Below are positions 36,701-49,800 of a DNA stretch of 64,000 nucleotides, piece after piece. Location of the stretch: the NCBI RefSeq assembly GCF_003286085.1, contig NW_020825329.1:1550001-1614000 (forward strand), read 5' to 3'. Origin of the DNA: Drosophila persimilis. Taxonomy: Eukaryota > Arthropoda > Insecta > Diptera > Drosophilidae. Under the pieces are notes generated by a model. The model saw nothing but the letters and a program-made list of their open reading frames with translations. It was not told the DNA's origin and ran no database searches. Position 1 is the first letter of the stretch; the number at the start of each line of letters is the position of its first letter. A program made the translations under genes and the position numbers.

Positions 36701-38495
36701 ACACCATTTATACTTATACATACGTATGTACATATATGAAAACCCAGGCTCGACGGCGTCTATAATTACAGGATGGAACAAATAAGGGTAGGATTTTGGG
36801 CAGTACAACTTCCAGTTCCGCTCTTTTCCATTGTACTCTATGTCCGTACGAAAGGCCTTTTTCTAGACAAAGTCAAATGGCATGGGACCGTACCAGAGCT
36901 AACAGATTTAGCTCCAACTGCGTATTTAGTTTAATAAAAAATGTATAAGTATATATAAAAACACATCACTTAAGGGATATATGAATACCCACAGTTTCAC
37001 AGTAATAACTTCTATGTTGCTGACTCAGAATAACTATAGAAAGAGTGTACATAAATTCAGTACTGTTTCGCATTAATTCCACATTTGAAAGCTTGATTCT
37101 GTGTTGTATTACTTTTCATTCAAGTGGAAAATGACAAAAGTCGTTAATTTGTTTATTGGATTTCGCAAAGTATACAGTTTCGAGTGTTCAAAATGCACTC
37201 AACAACGACCAAATAATAACAGGCAGCAACAAAGGCAGCAGCCAGCATGTTACCATCATTGCCGCCGGGAACGAAACAAAAGCAGGGCAGGAGAACTGGA
37301 AGTATTGTGCATTTCTATTCTATGGTACTTCCACCCTTGTCTTACTTCCCCTGAAAGAATTTCAGATGAGCCCACTAAAGCTATATGGCAGTTTATTTTA
37401 GAGCGATCTTCAAACGAAATGCGAAATACAATTTTTGTAAGCTCAAAGATGTGATAACTATTATAATTTTAAACATATTTATATGTTGTTTTTTTTTTTT
37501 TTGATCCCCCAACCTATACATATCTGCATGCATCTCCTATGAGTTGTTTATCATCACCGATCTCCATTGTTAGGTCGCAAGGCGGCACGCTCCTTAATTA
37601 TACTTAACTTTAAACATATTCACTTTCATATGTATAATTATTATTATTATTATTCGGACTTATTCCGTCCACACACAACCCACACATAGTAGAATACCAG
37701 CTCTAATTACACCAGTATCAGACACAAAAAAACGGGTACCGAATAAAACTTATTTTATATGTTGTAGTGGTTGCATTTGTAGATTGTTGTAAAAAATTGT
37801 AATTTTGTTGAACGGGTTGAGTTTATTACCAATAATATTTTAAATGTAGTACTATTTTTCTTGGCGGGTTACTGGTACTTAAATTGTGAAAGTCTGTGTA
37901 TATTATTGTTAGATTCTAAGGACCGTGTCAACTGCCCAAGGCATTGACGAACAAACGGCGCCGAGTTGGCAGCGGGCCCGATTAGAAACGAAACATAGGT
38001 GAAAAACAAGTTGAAACCCCGCATCATTGTCGCGGGGCATCATGGAAATCTCCGCCATAGAACAACTTTTTGGTGCCTCTTGCAAGATATTGGCAAAATC
38101 TGGTTTCCCTTTAACGGGATTGTGTTAAATATGTTTAAATATATTGGTATCGCAGCCTTATTATAGTTCTCAAACGTTTGAAACAGCGGATAAACGTTAT
38201 AGCTATTCCTGAGAACTGAAACGTCAGAAACTGATTTTACTGGAAGAATTTATGGTTATTGGTTATACATCTGAATCTTGCTAACTATTAATCCTCGTTC
38301 CTAACATCTTGGTTAAAGGAGCGCAGTCTTGTGTCAACAAAATGTCAATGTATGTACTAGTAGCTATTAAACAATAAGAATATTAAACATGGCATAAATG
38401 AGAAGAAGGCAAATACAGTGCTAGAGTAGTAAGATTAGGATGGATAGGAGTAGGCAGTCGCTAGCGAGTAAAACCTCTCCAGATCGCTTGGGCCT

Positions 38496-38540
38496 GTTAG
38501 CCTCACAAATAGAATTTGGTTTTCTATTCGAGAGGCTAAC
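38496..38540. repeat. Compact 45-base hairpin
   Basis: GTTAGCCTC (38496-38504) pairs perfectly with GAGGCTAAC (38532-38540). Inside it, after a 3-base symmetric bulge, AATAGAA pairs with TTCTATT around a short loop. It is a two-part stem of 16 pairs. It is too short for a typical pre-miRNA and its function is unknown. Confidence 0.6.
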
Positions 38541-39169
38541 ATCCGACCGAAATTATACCACAATTATACCAATTATACACTGAGATACCATATGACGCAT
38601 AACACTCATATGACCCAATACAAGAGGTGTCATAGTTTATATCCAAAAATGTATTTCTTATAATAGAAATCAAACAAGTGTTAAAATTACACAATTATTC
38701 ATAGTCCTGCATTTCCATGGAATATATTTCATATACATTCATCCCGAAATTATATTTCGGCATATCATTTTTATATTGGAATATAATTTCATTAGACCTC
38801 TTTTTCGTTATTCGAATAATCATTTTATCCTTTAATATTCTCTCCTATAAGAAAGTTGATTCTTAATAAAAGTATTTCCTCAACGTCTCTCTTAAGAGCC
38901 AAATAAGTTATTTGTAAATATGAAGTATAAAGATATGAGAGGATGTGAGGAGATAAGGAAAAAAAAAGCAGATCGAAAAATCGTACGTTCGCGACCGGTA
39001 CTTAATTCAATTTAAAAAACACTAAAGAGTAAATTTATTGTGTAAATACTCAGTGGAAACCTTAATTAATCCTATTTTAAAATAAACAAACTGTTGAAGA
39101 ATATTCTCTACCGTTTCGTAGATTTTTCCATTTTACTAGATTAAGCCAATGTCGATTAGACAAAAAATG

Positions 39170-39575
39170 AGTAAGCGGCGTGGACACGCTACGTAGACAC
39201 TGAAATTTAATTTCTTCCGTATGCCTATAATGATTTGATCAGATTCAGATTCTACAGTCTGGAAGATATAGTCTCTATGATTCTGCGTTCTCTCGTATCA
39301 TCAAAGTTGTGGATGCAGCATATTTTTGTCCTTTGTGGGGGCGGAAGGAGTCTGGATACAAAATTTCGTTGCTGTAGCTCTTACACTCTCTGAGAACTAG
39401 ACGTCAAACAGGACAGACGGACAGACAAACATGGCTCTATCGACTCGGCTATTGATGCAGATCAATAATATAAATACTTTATGGGGTCAGAAAGGCTTGT
39501 TTCTGGGCGTTACACACATCCACTTCCCCACAAATCGAATATAACCCTATTATCTTTTTGAGTATCGCTAACAAA
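39170..39575 (+). mobile_element. DINE-1-like fragment, forward orientation
   Basis: Carries ATTCAGATTCTACAGTCTGG, TTGTCCTTTGTGGGGGCGGA, GACAGACGGACAGACAAAC, CGACTCGGCTATTGATGC, ACTTTATGGGGTCAGAAAG and GCGTTACACACATCCACTTC, the DINE order with internal deletions, ending near TTGAGTATCG. Confidence 0.7.
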
Positions 39576-40898
39576 ATGCTATTGAATGGCCTGTTCCGCA
39601 ATTATATTCTATTGACGAATTTACATTTTTTTTCTCTTTTATATTATTATTTTATATAAATATTATTTTTATTTTGTGCCGCATGATATGTCTTCCTCTA
39701 TTTTTTGCATCACTATTCGGACAGATTGATTTTTTACAGGATATACAGGAGTCTGGAGCGAAATAAAAGGGCTAAAATCGAATACATTTATAAAAGTCTC
39801 CCAAACGGTTTGACTGATTTTAATGACTTAATGATTTTAATGACTTAAACAACACATAACATGTATTGTATAAATTACATAAATCATTAGCTCAAAGCTC
39901 AAGCTGACTGACCATACCGTTTGCACTGACTTGGCAATTAACTTTACATACATACATATATCTTTCTGTATCTGTTTCCATATTTGTACATATGTATTTG
40001 CCAAATTACCACCCCTAAAATCTTGAAATTGCAAACTACAAGCTCAATAAAATAACCGCACAGCACAATTACCGAACTATAAGAAATGGCAATTAGAAAA
40101 TACCTTTTTCATTTGTCCCGTAAGTTTTAGCGTTATGTATCTTCAGTTTTTATACCCGCGGTTTGAAGAGTAAAGGGGTACATTAAATTCGAAATTGATT
40201 TTCATTATCGTACACTAGTTTTATTTACAGATAATTTGCAATGCTTTTATTCGTACAAATTTGTTGTTTACTTTTTATTCAAAAATTACAAATACATATT
40301 TAAGGCCATACGCCTTAAAGCGGTTACAGAACACGCATACCTTCTTTAAATAACGAGTGATAAGTAAACTGTTAGGAAAGTAATACAAATAATCCGTCCC
40401 ATATAAGGGGACATTTGACTGAATTGGTAATCTTTACTTATTGTGAGGGCTTTCACAATTTTTTCTAAGTTATAGAAAATGTATTGAATATGTGTTTCTC
40501 AACATCGAAAACGTAAGATTCGATTCAATTTGATTCCAGGAAGTTAGTCTGTTGCTCGCATAAGTCGACTGAAATTGTGTAAAATTTGGCTTTGGAGCAT
40601 GTTTTTGAATAAATAATTATTTACATTTCAAATAAAATTGAACCTCGACCAAGACCAAGGGTTACCTGAATTTTTTCATCAATCTAATCAAATCAATAGA
40701 CCCATCCGCTCACCTTTAGTAACGTATGCACATATGTATGTATTAGGGTACACGAATGTTAGTTACACATGTATATACGGATTTATTTTGAACAACGGTT
40801 AAGTCCAATTATTAGCCGGCCTTCAATTCAAATCTATATTTAATAGGGTTTCTCATTATATAAAAAACTTGAGGTTGTCGTTGCCGCTTGCGGAGTGG

Positions 40899-43800
40899 TT
40901 ATGGTCCGTCGACATAGTCCCGAACGCCAACATTAATGCGACCCTCAGCAGCGGTTACCGAAAAACCGAGAATTCGTGCGTCCAACTTAGTCATTTTGTT
41001 CTTCTTGACTTTCTTCTGCTTGTTCTGTGGACGGAACGTTGTCAACGATATAAGGAAGAGTCAAAAAATTGTACCAACCTTGCTTTCGGTATTATCGTTT
41101 CCTGATGGTGTTATAGCCGGAGCGGGCTTGCACATATCATCATTGTGCGCGTTTTGAGCACGCTGCAAACTCTTGTATTTACTGCGCCGCTCCAAAAATT
41201 GTTTGGCAAAGTCCGAAGATTCTTTTCCGTCGCCTGAAAGTTTTTGTTATATTAGACCGTGATTAATTATTAATTATTTATTGTATTAAATAACCGTAAT
41301 ACAATAAATAATTGATAAGAAAATTAATTAATAACAATAAAGACAAAATGCAACCCTTGGAATGTACTTTGCACGAAGAAAAAATGGGTTTGTAGCTCTG
41401 GATAACTAGATTTGTAACATAAAACTTGCAAAACACCCCCAAATCATTTTTAAAAATTCATTTTAAAAATTCGACATCTGAAGCGGTAATATCCACTACA
41501 ATTTATAATTTAAAAACAGAATTGTTAGACCTTTCGCAGGATTTTTGATTCGTGTCGATGGAGTGGATATACCTGAAGATATGACTCAAAATTGGATTTT
41601 GTACACCCTTTTTAATGATTTTTCTACTTTTCCAATAAAAAATATATTTTGTTCTATGGTATGGTCCTATTTTCAGAAGTTATTTATTTGGGTGCATTAT
41701 TTCGCAACAAAATTGCCCACTAATAATGTGGATATCCATGCCATTTATACGTTTGATGACGTGACGCATTAATCAGGATAACAACGGATAAGACGGACAA
41801 GAGCGACTATTCGTCCGTCTGTTTCTATCCTAACTGATTTGTCCGGTTTGAAGCTACAGCTTTTTATAGCCTCGTTTCGTTAGACCCAAAGCGCCCAAGT
41901 GAGATCAACAAATAATAGCGACATAAACAATCTGTTTCCGCTAGATAGCTTAAAAGCAAACAGTATTCGGCAAAGATATATGTAAATAATTGTTATCAAC
42001 TCGGTCTGACTTATGCTAGGGATCTGGAAACGAGATTTTCGGCAGATATTTTAACTAAATCTATAACCTTGCAAGCTCTATTGATTTCTAATTTGACAAA
42101 TAAATGCAATTGTACGTTATTTATATACGTATCGTGTGCGTACCAAGGTATATGCGCACATAGTCCTTCACTTCATATGGTGCCTCTAAGTCCTGCAAAA
42201 ATGCAACAAACGTGGGTACTGCAAGTATGATACAAATGTTAAGATTTAGTGATAAACCCATCGCTGAAAATATCTATTTACCATCCACTTTGGCGGTCAT
42301 ATTGTCCAAGCTTCTCATACACCAGCTAGTAAACTCGTTTTCATATTCATTAACTTTATTGCTGGCCTGGTCTATGGACCCCTTACCAATCGATTTTCTA
42401 TCCTTGTCCTTTTCTTCTGCCGCCGTAGGTGCCGCTTTGGGATTCGGCCTTACCTGACTCGTTTTGTTCTTCTCCTGAAGCTGTCCACCAACAGCTTTGG
42501 TCGTTTTTGCCACATTCTGCATGCTCGGCAAGGTCTGGCTCTTCCGCAAATTCCGCGGTGATTCTAAGACAGTTGTCGATTTTGGCTGTGCGTGTATGCT
42601 ATGTTTTTCCGCCAAATGCAGACCAGCGACTAGAACCGCCGCAGCAGTGATTGGTCCAGCGCCACTGGCACTGGCAGACGGTTGCAAAATAATTTGATTG
42701 ACCGACGGGGAACTGGGATCATCCCATAGACGAGTACCTGTTGACAATGAAAGCGAAGAAGAGGTGGATGCATTCCAAGCCTTATTGGCAGTTCCCCAGA
42801 TGTTGGACAGGCCACACGTGCCACCCACATTTGATGCTATGGCAGCCTGTTGCTGTTCTACTTCGCGACGCCTTTGCTGTTCCATGAGCTCGTTGGCCAA
42901 CCGCTTGGCCTCCTCTGCTTGAATATCAGCCAGGCTCATAACGGGCGCCGGAGCGGGTGCTGCCTGCCACTTTAAAAGAGCATCGTTCGCCTCGGCTGCA
43001 GCTGCTGCAGAGGCACGCATTTGTTTGTCCAACTGTTCCTGCTGTCGCTGCTGATCCGCGCGTCGTTCTCTTCTTTCTGCCTTTTGTATCTCAGCCAGTC
43101 CAGGCGCGGCGCTGTTGGCTTTCGGCGATCGAAGTGACCATGGCGCAATTGATGTAGCAGCCGAACGAGTAGATGCTTGTAAATCCCCCGGCTTGGCAAC
43201 GACATGCTTGGTGCTCACTGCTATTCCTAGGAAATATCAACACAAAAAGCTCTATAAAAGTAAGATTAAGCAAAGCGTGCCAATTGTTCCGCTTAAAACT
43301 GAAGCATGTGCCCAGTTTTCTTGTAAAAAATTTAAAAAATGATTAACTATTCAGGCCAAAAATCCAATTAGGTAGCAAATAGTAATGACTTTAAAACAAT
43401 CAAGTTTAGTCCGCTACCGCTATCGGTAGTCTCGAAAAATATAGCTTTCGGCAAAAATGGTTTTCCACCCGGGTCTACGTGTAGCGGCAGCGCAACAACA
43501 GAACATTTTCCAATGCCCACGGAAGACGGTTTTAAATTGTTAGAAAGCCACCACCTCCCAAAACAACACAGAGGTAGAGGATAGGCGGTAGAGCTTGGTG
43601 GTAGAATCTCTCTATGGACGTAACTTTTGAGTTAGCCATCAGAGGCCATAATACACAACTCTCTTAACTACTCAAAGGGCGTCGTTTACTCTAACGATTT
43701 AAGAGGCATTGAAGAAGACGAAATCCAAATAGAACTTGCGAAGTCTCCGAAGTAGAGAAAATTTTGAAAAGAGAAAACGGATCTCTTAAAGAGACTGGCG

Positions 43801-46800
43801 TTTGCATAATAACATTCAACCTACTAACCCTACCGGAGTACATAATGATTGGATACCAACCCCAGACAATATATACCACATCCAAAGAAATGCAACAATT
43901 GCTTCCAGTTAGGACACCTCCAAAAATTTGCAAAAACAAACAACTTTGCTTTAATTGCGGAGAGGACTTCCACATTGACACGACCACACAAGAGAAATGT
44001 AACAAAGCCCAGCACTGCATTAACTGCAATAACGACCAGCACTCTTCGAACCCACTTAACTCCAAGCAATGAAAGCCACAAACAAATGCGACAACAAAAC
44101 AGCCCTCTCAATGCTACGGACATGAAACACAGATAATACACCCCACTCATTCTCTTCAGTCACCAAAACCACACAGGCCTCTACGCAATCCCAACAACAA
44201 TACACAGCATCACAACAACAACACACAACATCACAACAACAACAACACCCCCAGCAAGCATCCACATCCAAACGCAAAACCGTATCGTAATCTGATATCG
44301 ACTCAGAAATAGACAGTAAGTTGAACACCCTAACAAATTCCCATAAAAACATAAACAACAATGTAAAAATTCTACGACTGACTACCTCTAAGCGCAGATT
44401 AGCAGCAATAAAGGCTGCGGACAAATTAAAAAGCTCAAGCAACAAAAAAACAAGACAGAAAAACCCCAATACTGACGCCTTGAGTAGCAACAACTGCTCA
44501 ATGGAAATAGAATCCGACTAAAACTAACACATCAAGTAAAAACAATCCAAATAATCAGCACTCAAGAGACAAAAACTTACAAAAATGACTCTTACAATGA
44601 TCGAATGGAACCTTCGAGGCTACATAAACAACTACAATGAATTACAAATTATTATTAAGCAATACCAACCGCATATAATTGCATTACAAGAAACACATTT
44701 ATTTAATACTCACAATATACCCATTCCCATCAACTTTACGCTAAAAACTACTCACCCAATTTTGGGGGAGCAGCAGTCTCCACACACAACTCAGTCCAAT
44801 CAAATGAAATACATTTACAAACTGACTTCGATGTAACTGCTATTGAAGTTGAATCGAAGAAAAAATTCAAAATAATTTCTGCATACATATCGCCAAGCCG
44901 AAATTTTAACGAAAGTAGCCTACACAATGTTCTCAGAAATAACTCAAGCTCACTTATTTTAGGTGATTTCCACAGTTGGAGCTTTGGGGCTCACCAAAAA
45001 ATAACGTAAGAGGCAATACAGTAGCCAAATTCCTAAATAACACCAACTTTATACTCTTAAACGACAAATCCCCCACACACTTCACCACACACAATACACA
45101 CATATCGACCTATCATTTTGCTCTCGAGACTTATACGCTAACTGGAAAATCATCGATGACCTTCACGGAAGTGACCATTTCCCTATCCTCATTACACTCT
45201 TTCACAAACAAACAGAATAAAACGCAAAACAACCCAATCTTCAAAATTAACTCAGCCAACTGGGATGCATTTAAGGACAAAACTGACTACATTAAAATAA
45301 AAAATTCGCCCTCAAACAATATCAATATGATGATTCTTCATCATGTCTAAATAAAATTCTACTACAAAGCGCCCATCTTACCATCCCACAAACATCAATT
45401 AAAAATCATTCCAGAAACGTTCCGTGGTGGAACAATGGACTGCAAACTCTCAATAACGAAAGAAAACAAGCATGGAACAAACTAAAAAAACACATTAAAA
45501 CTACAAACATCATTAGATTTCGAAAAGCAGAGGCAAAATTTAAAAAAGAAATTAAATCTGCCAAAAATAAGTCACTTTTACTTCAGAAATCCAACCACAA
45601 ACATAGACAAGTCAAACCTAGTCAAATATAAGACGCTTTTGTGGATTCAATAATATGAAAAACATCCATACAATTATCCATCCGACCACTTTACAGCCAA
45701 CTTCAGATAACCCCTCCATTGCCAATTCATTTGCTGAATACTGGTCCGATCAGTCCAAAGATTCCAACTTCTCACCCATGTTCACTAACAACAAATATTC
45801 AATTTCCAAATATCAAAACTATCCTCCATCGTAATCTGCTCAGAAAATATAATCACCACACATCAATAGAACTTTCCTCCGCACTCTCAAGCTTAAAGGA
45901 TCATTCACCAGGTATTGATGGAATCTCCTACCCAATGATTGCAAATACATCCCCAGCAGTTAAAGATAGAATTTTAAAACACTACAATAACATACTTAAT
46001 AACTATATACCCCAAACTTACAAAATAGGTCTTGTTATACCAATAGCTAAACCCGGTTGCATCAAAACATCAATAACCTCATACCGCCCGATTTCTCTAA
46101 ACTCTTGCTTCGCAAAAGTTCTAGATAAAATCATAGCCAAGAGGTTGTGGTGGTTTTTTACTACAAACATACAATACAATACAATAAAAGAGAAAAATCA
46201 AATGTCGCATCGCAAACAACCTATCGAGCACTTTTCTGCATAACGGAATGCCCCAGGGATCACCGATATCAGTTATTTTATTCTTAATAGCATATAATAA
46301 ACTAGCAAAGCTCGTTACTATCCAACGAAATCTCACATTAACAGCCTATGCAGCTGATTTTCATATTATTATCAAATTTAAAGAAAACCAAACCCAAGAA
46401 AATTTAAATCTCGACGACCTATTCCAAAAAATCTACGAATGGTGTTCGTAAACATAACTGTAAATGCACAATAGCAACAAGAAACCTAAACATACCGAGT
46501 GTAGGCCACTTAAAAATATTAGGACTCACATTCGATTCAAAATATAAATGGACTAGACACATAGAAGACTTAGCTAACTCTCTCTCAAACAAAATGAATA
46601 TAATAAAATGTCTCTCCAGTAACAAGTTCAATTGCACTACGCATACACTAATATCAATCACAAAAGCAATAATAGTGTTTAAAATTGACTACGGACTAGT
46701 ATTTTACGGCAATTCCTCAATAACTCGCCTTAAAAAAATTAAAACCATCCTAAACTGTGCAGTAAGGATAGCTTTGGGAGCATTTAGGACAATCCCGATT

Positions 46801-49800
46801 ACAAATCTTTTAATGGAAGCTAACATAAACACAGTTGCAGATCGACGTGACTTTCCACAAGCCAAACTAATAAAAAACCTCTATTTTCCAAACAACTCAC
46901 CACTTCACAAAATCTCAATCCGAATACAGTTTAAAAACAAAATACCTTACTCCCTACAAAATTGCAAAAAACAAAACATAAGCCTTCTCGTAAAACCCGA
47001 GATAAAAACTAAGCTACCTTTCTGGAAATTCCAACCAAATACCATAAATACCGAACTTGACAAACTAAACAAAAATAATACACACGACTCTATATACCAA
47101 CAACACTTTCGTATTATCAAAAACCAATTTAATGATCACACATTTCTGTTTACGGATGGATCAAAAACCATAAGTGCCACATCATTTGCAATCACAACGG
47201 AAAAAAACACCTTAAAAGTGGGCTTACTACATCAGTGGGCTTTCATCAATTTACTCTGCCGAAATCATAGCCATATTCGAGGCAATACAAATTGTTAAAT
47301 CTATGCGCGGGAAATAAATGATATATTCAGACTCTATATCCTCAAACACCTCAAGACAAAAATGCTTGAAGACAAACTTATAAAACTCGAACAAACATCG
47401 AACTGGTATCAATTTATCAATCCCAACCAAATAACAGCCGACAAATTCACCAAAAGACTAGACCAAAACACCACATCAAGGATAAAAAAACAAAAATATT
47501 TAGACTAAGACTAGGACATACAAGAATAGCTCACCAACATTACCTAGATCCTACCAAAATTAATACTTGTACGCATTGCCTGAATAACGTTCCAATAACT
47601 ATAGAACACCTACTCAAAGACTGCCCATCCTCACAACTCACAGACATACGTTTCAAAATCTTCGCTAACAATAATCCGCTCACATTTCTTTCTAACCCAA
47701 CTAAATCTGAAATCGACCTAATCATAAACTATCTAAAAGAAACCAATTTATATCCATTAATCTAACTCTAATATAAAACCCATGTAATACATCTCACATA
47801 TAATAAATATAAAATAATAAGCATAATGTAACATAATAGCAACATAGCCGAAGGTCATAGTAACCAGCGCTATCATTAAATAAGCTAGATTAGTTTTAAC
47901 TCTAACATCTTTCTATATAAATAAATAAATAAATATACAATATTACACACCTGTTGCTGTACCTTGAACTGGGGCTTGTGCGCTACCTAGTAATGCCTTC
48001 CGACGCTGACCTTGTATTTGCAGTTGTCGTTCCTTTTCTTCTTGCGATTGTCGAGTTTTTTGTTCTTCCACCTGCAGGGCACGGCGTTTCTCCTCTTGAC
48101 GCTTGCGCTCTTCCTTGAGTCGGCGCTTTTCCTCAGCTAGCTCCCGCCGCCGCTCTTCCTCATTAATAAACTTTGTCGGTGCCGACTGCTGCGGCGGTCT
48201 AGCAGCCAAGTTCTGTTTATTAGTTGGCTTGACATGAGCCTGAGGCTGTGATGGATGTTGATCCTTGAGTGGTTCCACATCCGCAATCGCAGTCTGTGTT
48301 GGCTTTGGACTGAGCGACTCCTTTAAATGATTGTCTTGATTGTCAGTAGCCTGGGAACAAGCGCCCAAATTATCCACTGGGGGAGTTACAAGGGCTGCTG
48401 CTGCACCAGCACCTGGTGCTTGCACTGCTCCTGCCATGAATTTCTGTTGCTGCTGTTGAGCTAGTAGTTGCTGCTGTTGTTGGCTCTGCTCTTCTTCCAA
48501 AGTGGCCACGTCCCACAGAGTGACCTTTGCGTTTGCCATTCCAGACCATTGCGGGTTCTGGTTCGGATTCGGTGCTTGCTGTTGAGCAGGCAGCCACATT
48601 GGAATCATCAGGTTCTGCGCTGCCAGCATTCGTGACTCGGTCATGAAATCCCCACCAGTGGGATTGTCACTTCCAGGAGTTTGTATCGGAGGCTGCGGAT
48701 GCCCAACGGTGGGTTGTCCTCGCAGCAGCATACGCAAGTTATATTCATTTAGCATATCCAGATCGCTGACATGTATATCATCAAGCTTATTCGGCTCAGC
48801 AGCCGATCCAGGCAACGCTACCTCGTCCGCAGGCCGCTGCGAAACAGCCTGAACCTGCTGTGCCTGCTGATGCATTAGCTTTGCGTTGTGTATAAAGTTG
48901 TTTGCTTCCAGTAGATTGCCTAGTGGCCGCTGCTGGTCTGTGCTATTGGCAAACAGCTGCTGCTGATCCTTTTTACCCTGCTCAGCTATCACATGGTACA
49001 ACTGGCTCCCGGCTGCCGGATTTAGTACAGCCAGCGAGTTACTCAGCCCGCTTAGGCTGCTCAAGTACTCTGGCAGAACGAGCAACTGAACCTTGCGCCG
49101 TACTACCGACTCCCGATCGACAGCAGAGAGGCGCTGAAAGCACTCGTTTTTGGACAGCTCATTGACTATTTGGTACTCCTGGTGCTGCAAGTACTGATCC
49201 TGCAGCATCTGGAATCGCATTGTCAGCATATGCGATGTTGCGTCCAAGCCATTTCCGCCCAGATTTCCTTTAATGGCGGCGCTCAGCGAGTCTGCAGCGG
49301 CGGTCACATTGGCTTTGAGCTCTTCTCTTTGCAGTTGTTGCTGCAATTGCTGTTCGCCCAACGAGAGGGAGAGCGCAGCTGACGATGGCTTGCGCGGCGT
49401 AAGTGGAAGTGGCACAGGAAGTGCGGCTGGCATTTGTCCAATGGGAAGATTGTCCAAGTCCATCGGTGAAGGCAGCAAATGGCTGTGCGAGAACGGCATG
49501 TTGCCGTGGCAAAGCTTTATTAGCTCACCCAATGGCCTAAATCTACTGTCGGAGAAGCGGCGCACAAAGAGGTTTTCATTAAAGTACCCGGCCCGATACC
49601 ATTCCGTCATCTCCATGGCACTGAACGGTCCCTGAACATTAGACTGAGGATCCCGGTAGAACCACAACTCATTAGGATTCGAATTCATCATCTGCGATGT
49701 AGGAAGCATTGTCAAATGGTGTTGGTGGTGCAGTTGGTGGTGATGTTGCATAGCCAACTGGTCCGGAAAAGGTAAACTCGGATGCTGATGTGATGGATGG

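Larger units (their letters stand above)
29869..40898. other. Long spacer between fd102C and Gyf
   Basis: About 11 kb without a convincing coding exon. It contains the probable fd102C 5' UTR (from 29945 leftwards and perhaps 30808-30938), DINE fragments (33530-33790, 39170-39575), a compact hairpin (38496-38540), poly-A/T and CATA microsatellites (35930-35955), and an exon-like open stretch at about 37182-37296 (NALNNDQIITGSNKGSSQ) without a partner. The Gyf polyadenylation signal (AATAAA on the minus strand) is at about 40780. Confidence 0.5.

Noticed and set aside
37156-37454. Plus-strand ORFs with a protein-like segment (NALNNDQIITGSNKGSSQ)
   Set aside because: An acceptor-like ATACAG precedes it, but no partner exon or strong donor was found, so it is not called as a gene.
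42429-43205. Several ORFs of 60-77 codons overlapping the Gyf exon on both strands
   Set aside because: They are shadow frames of the GC-rich Gyf coding exon 42282-43226.
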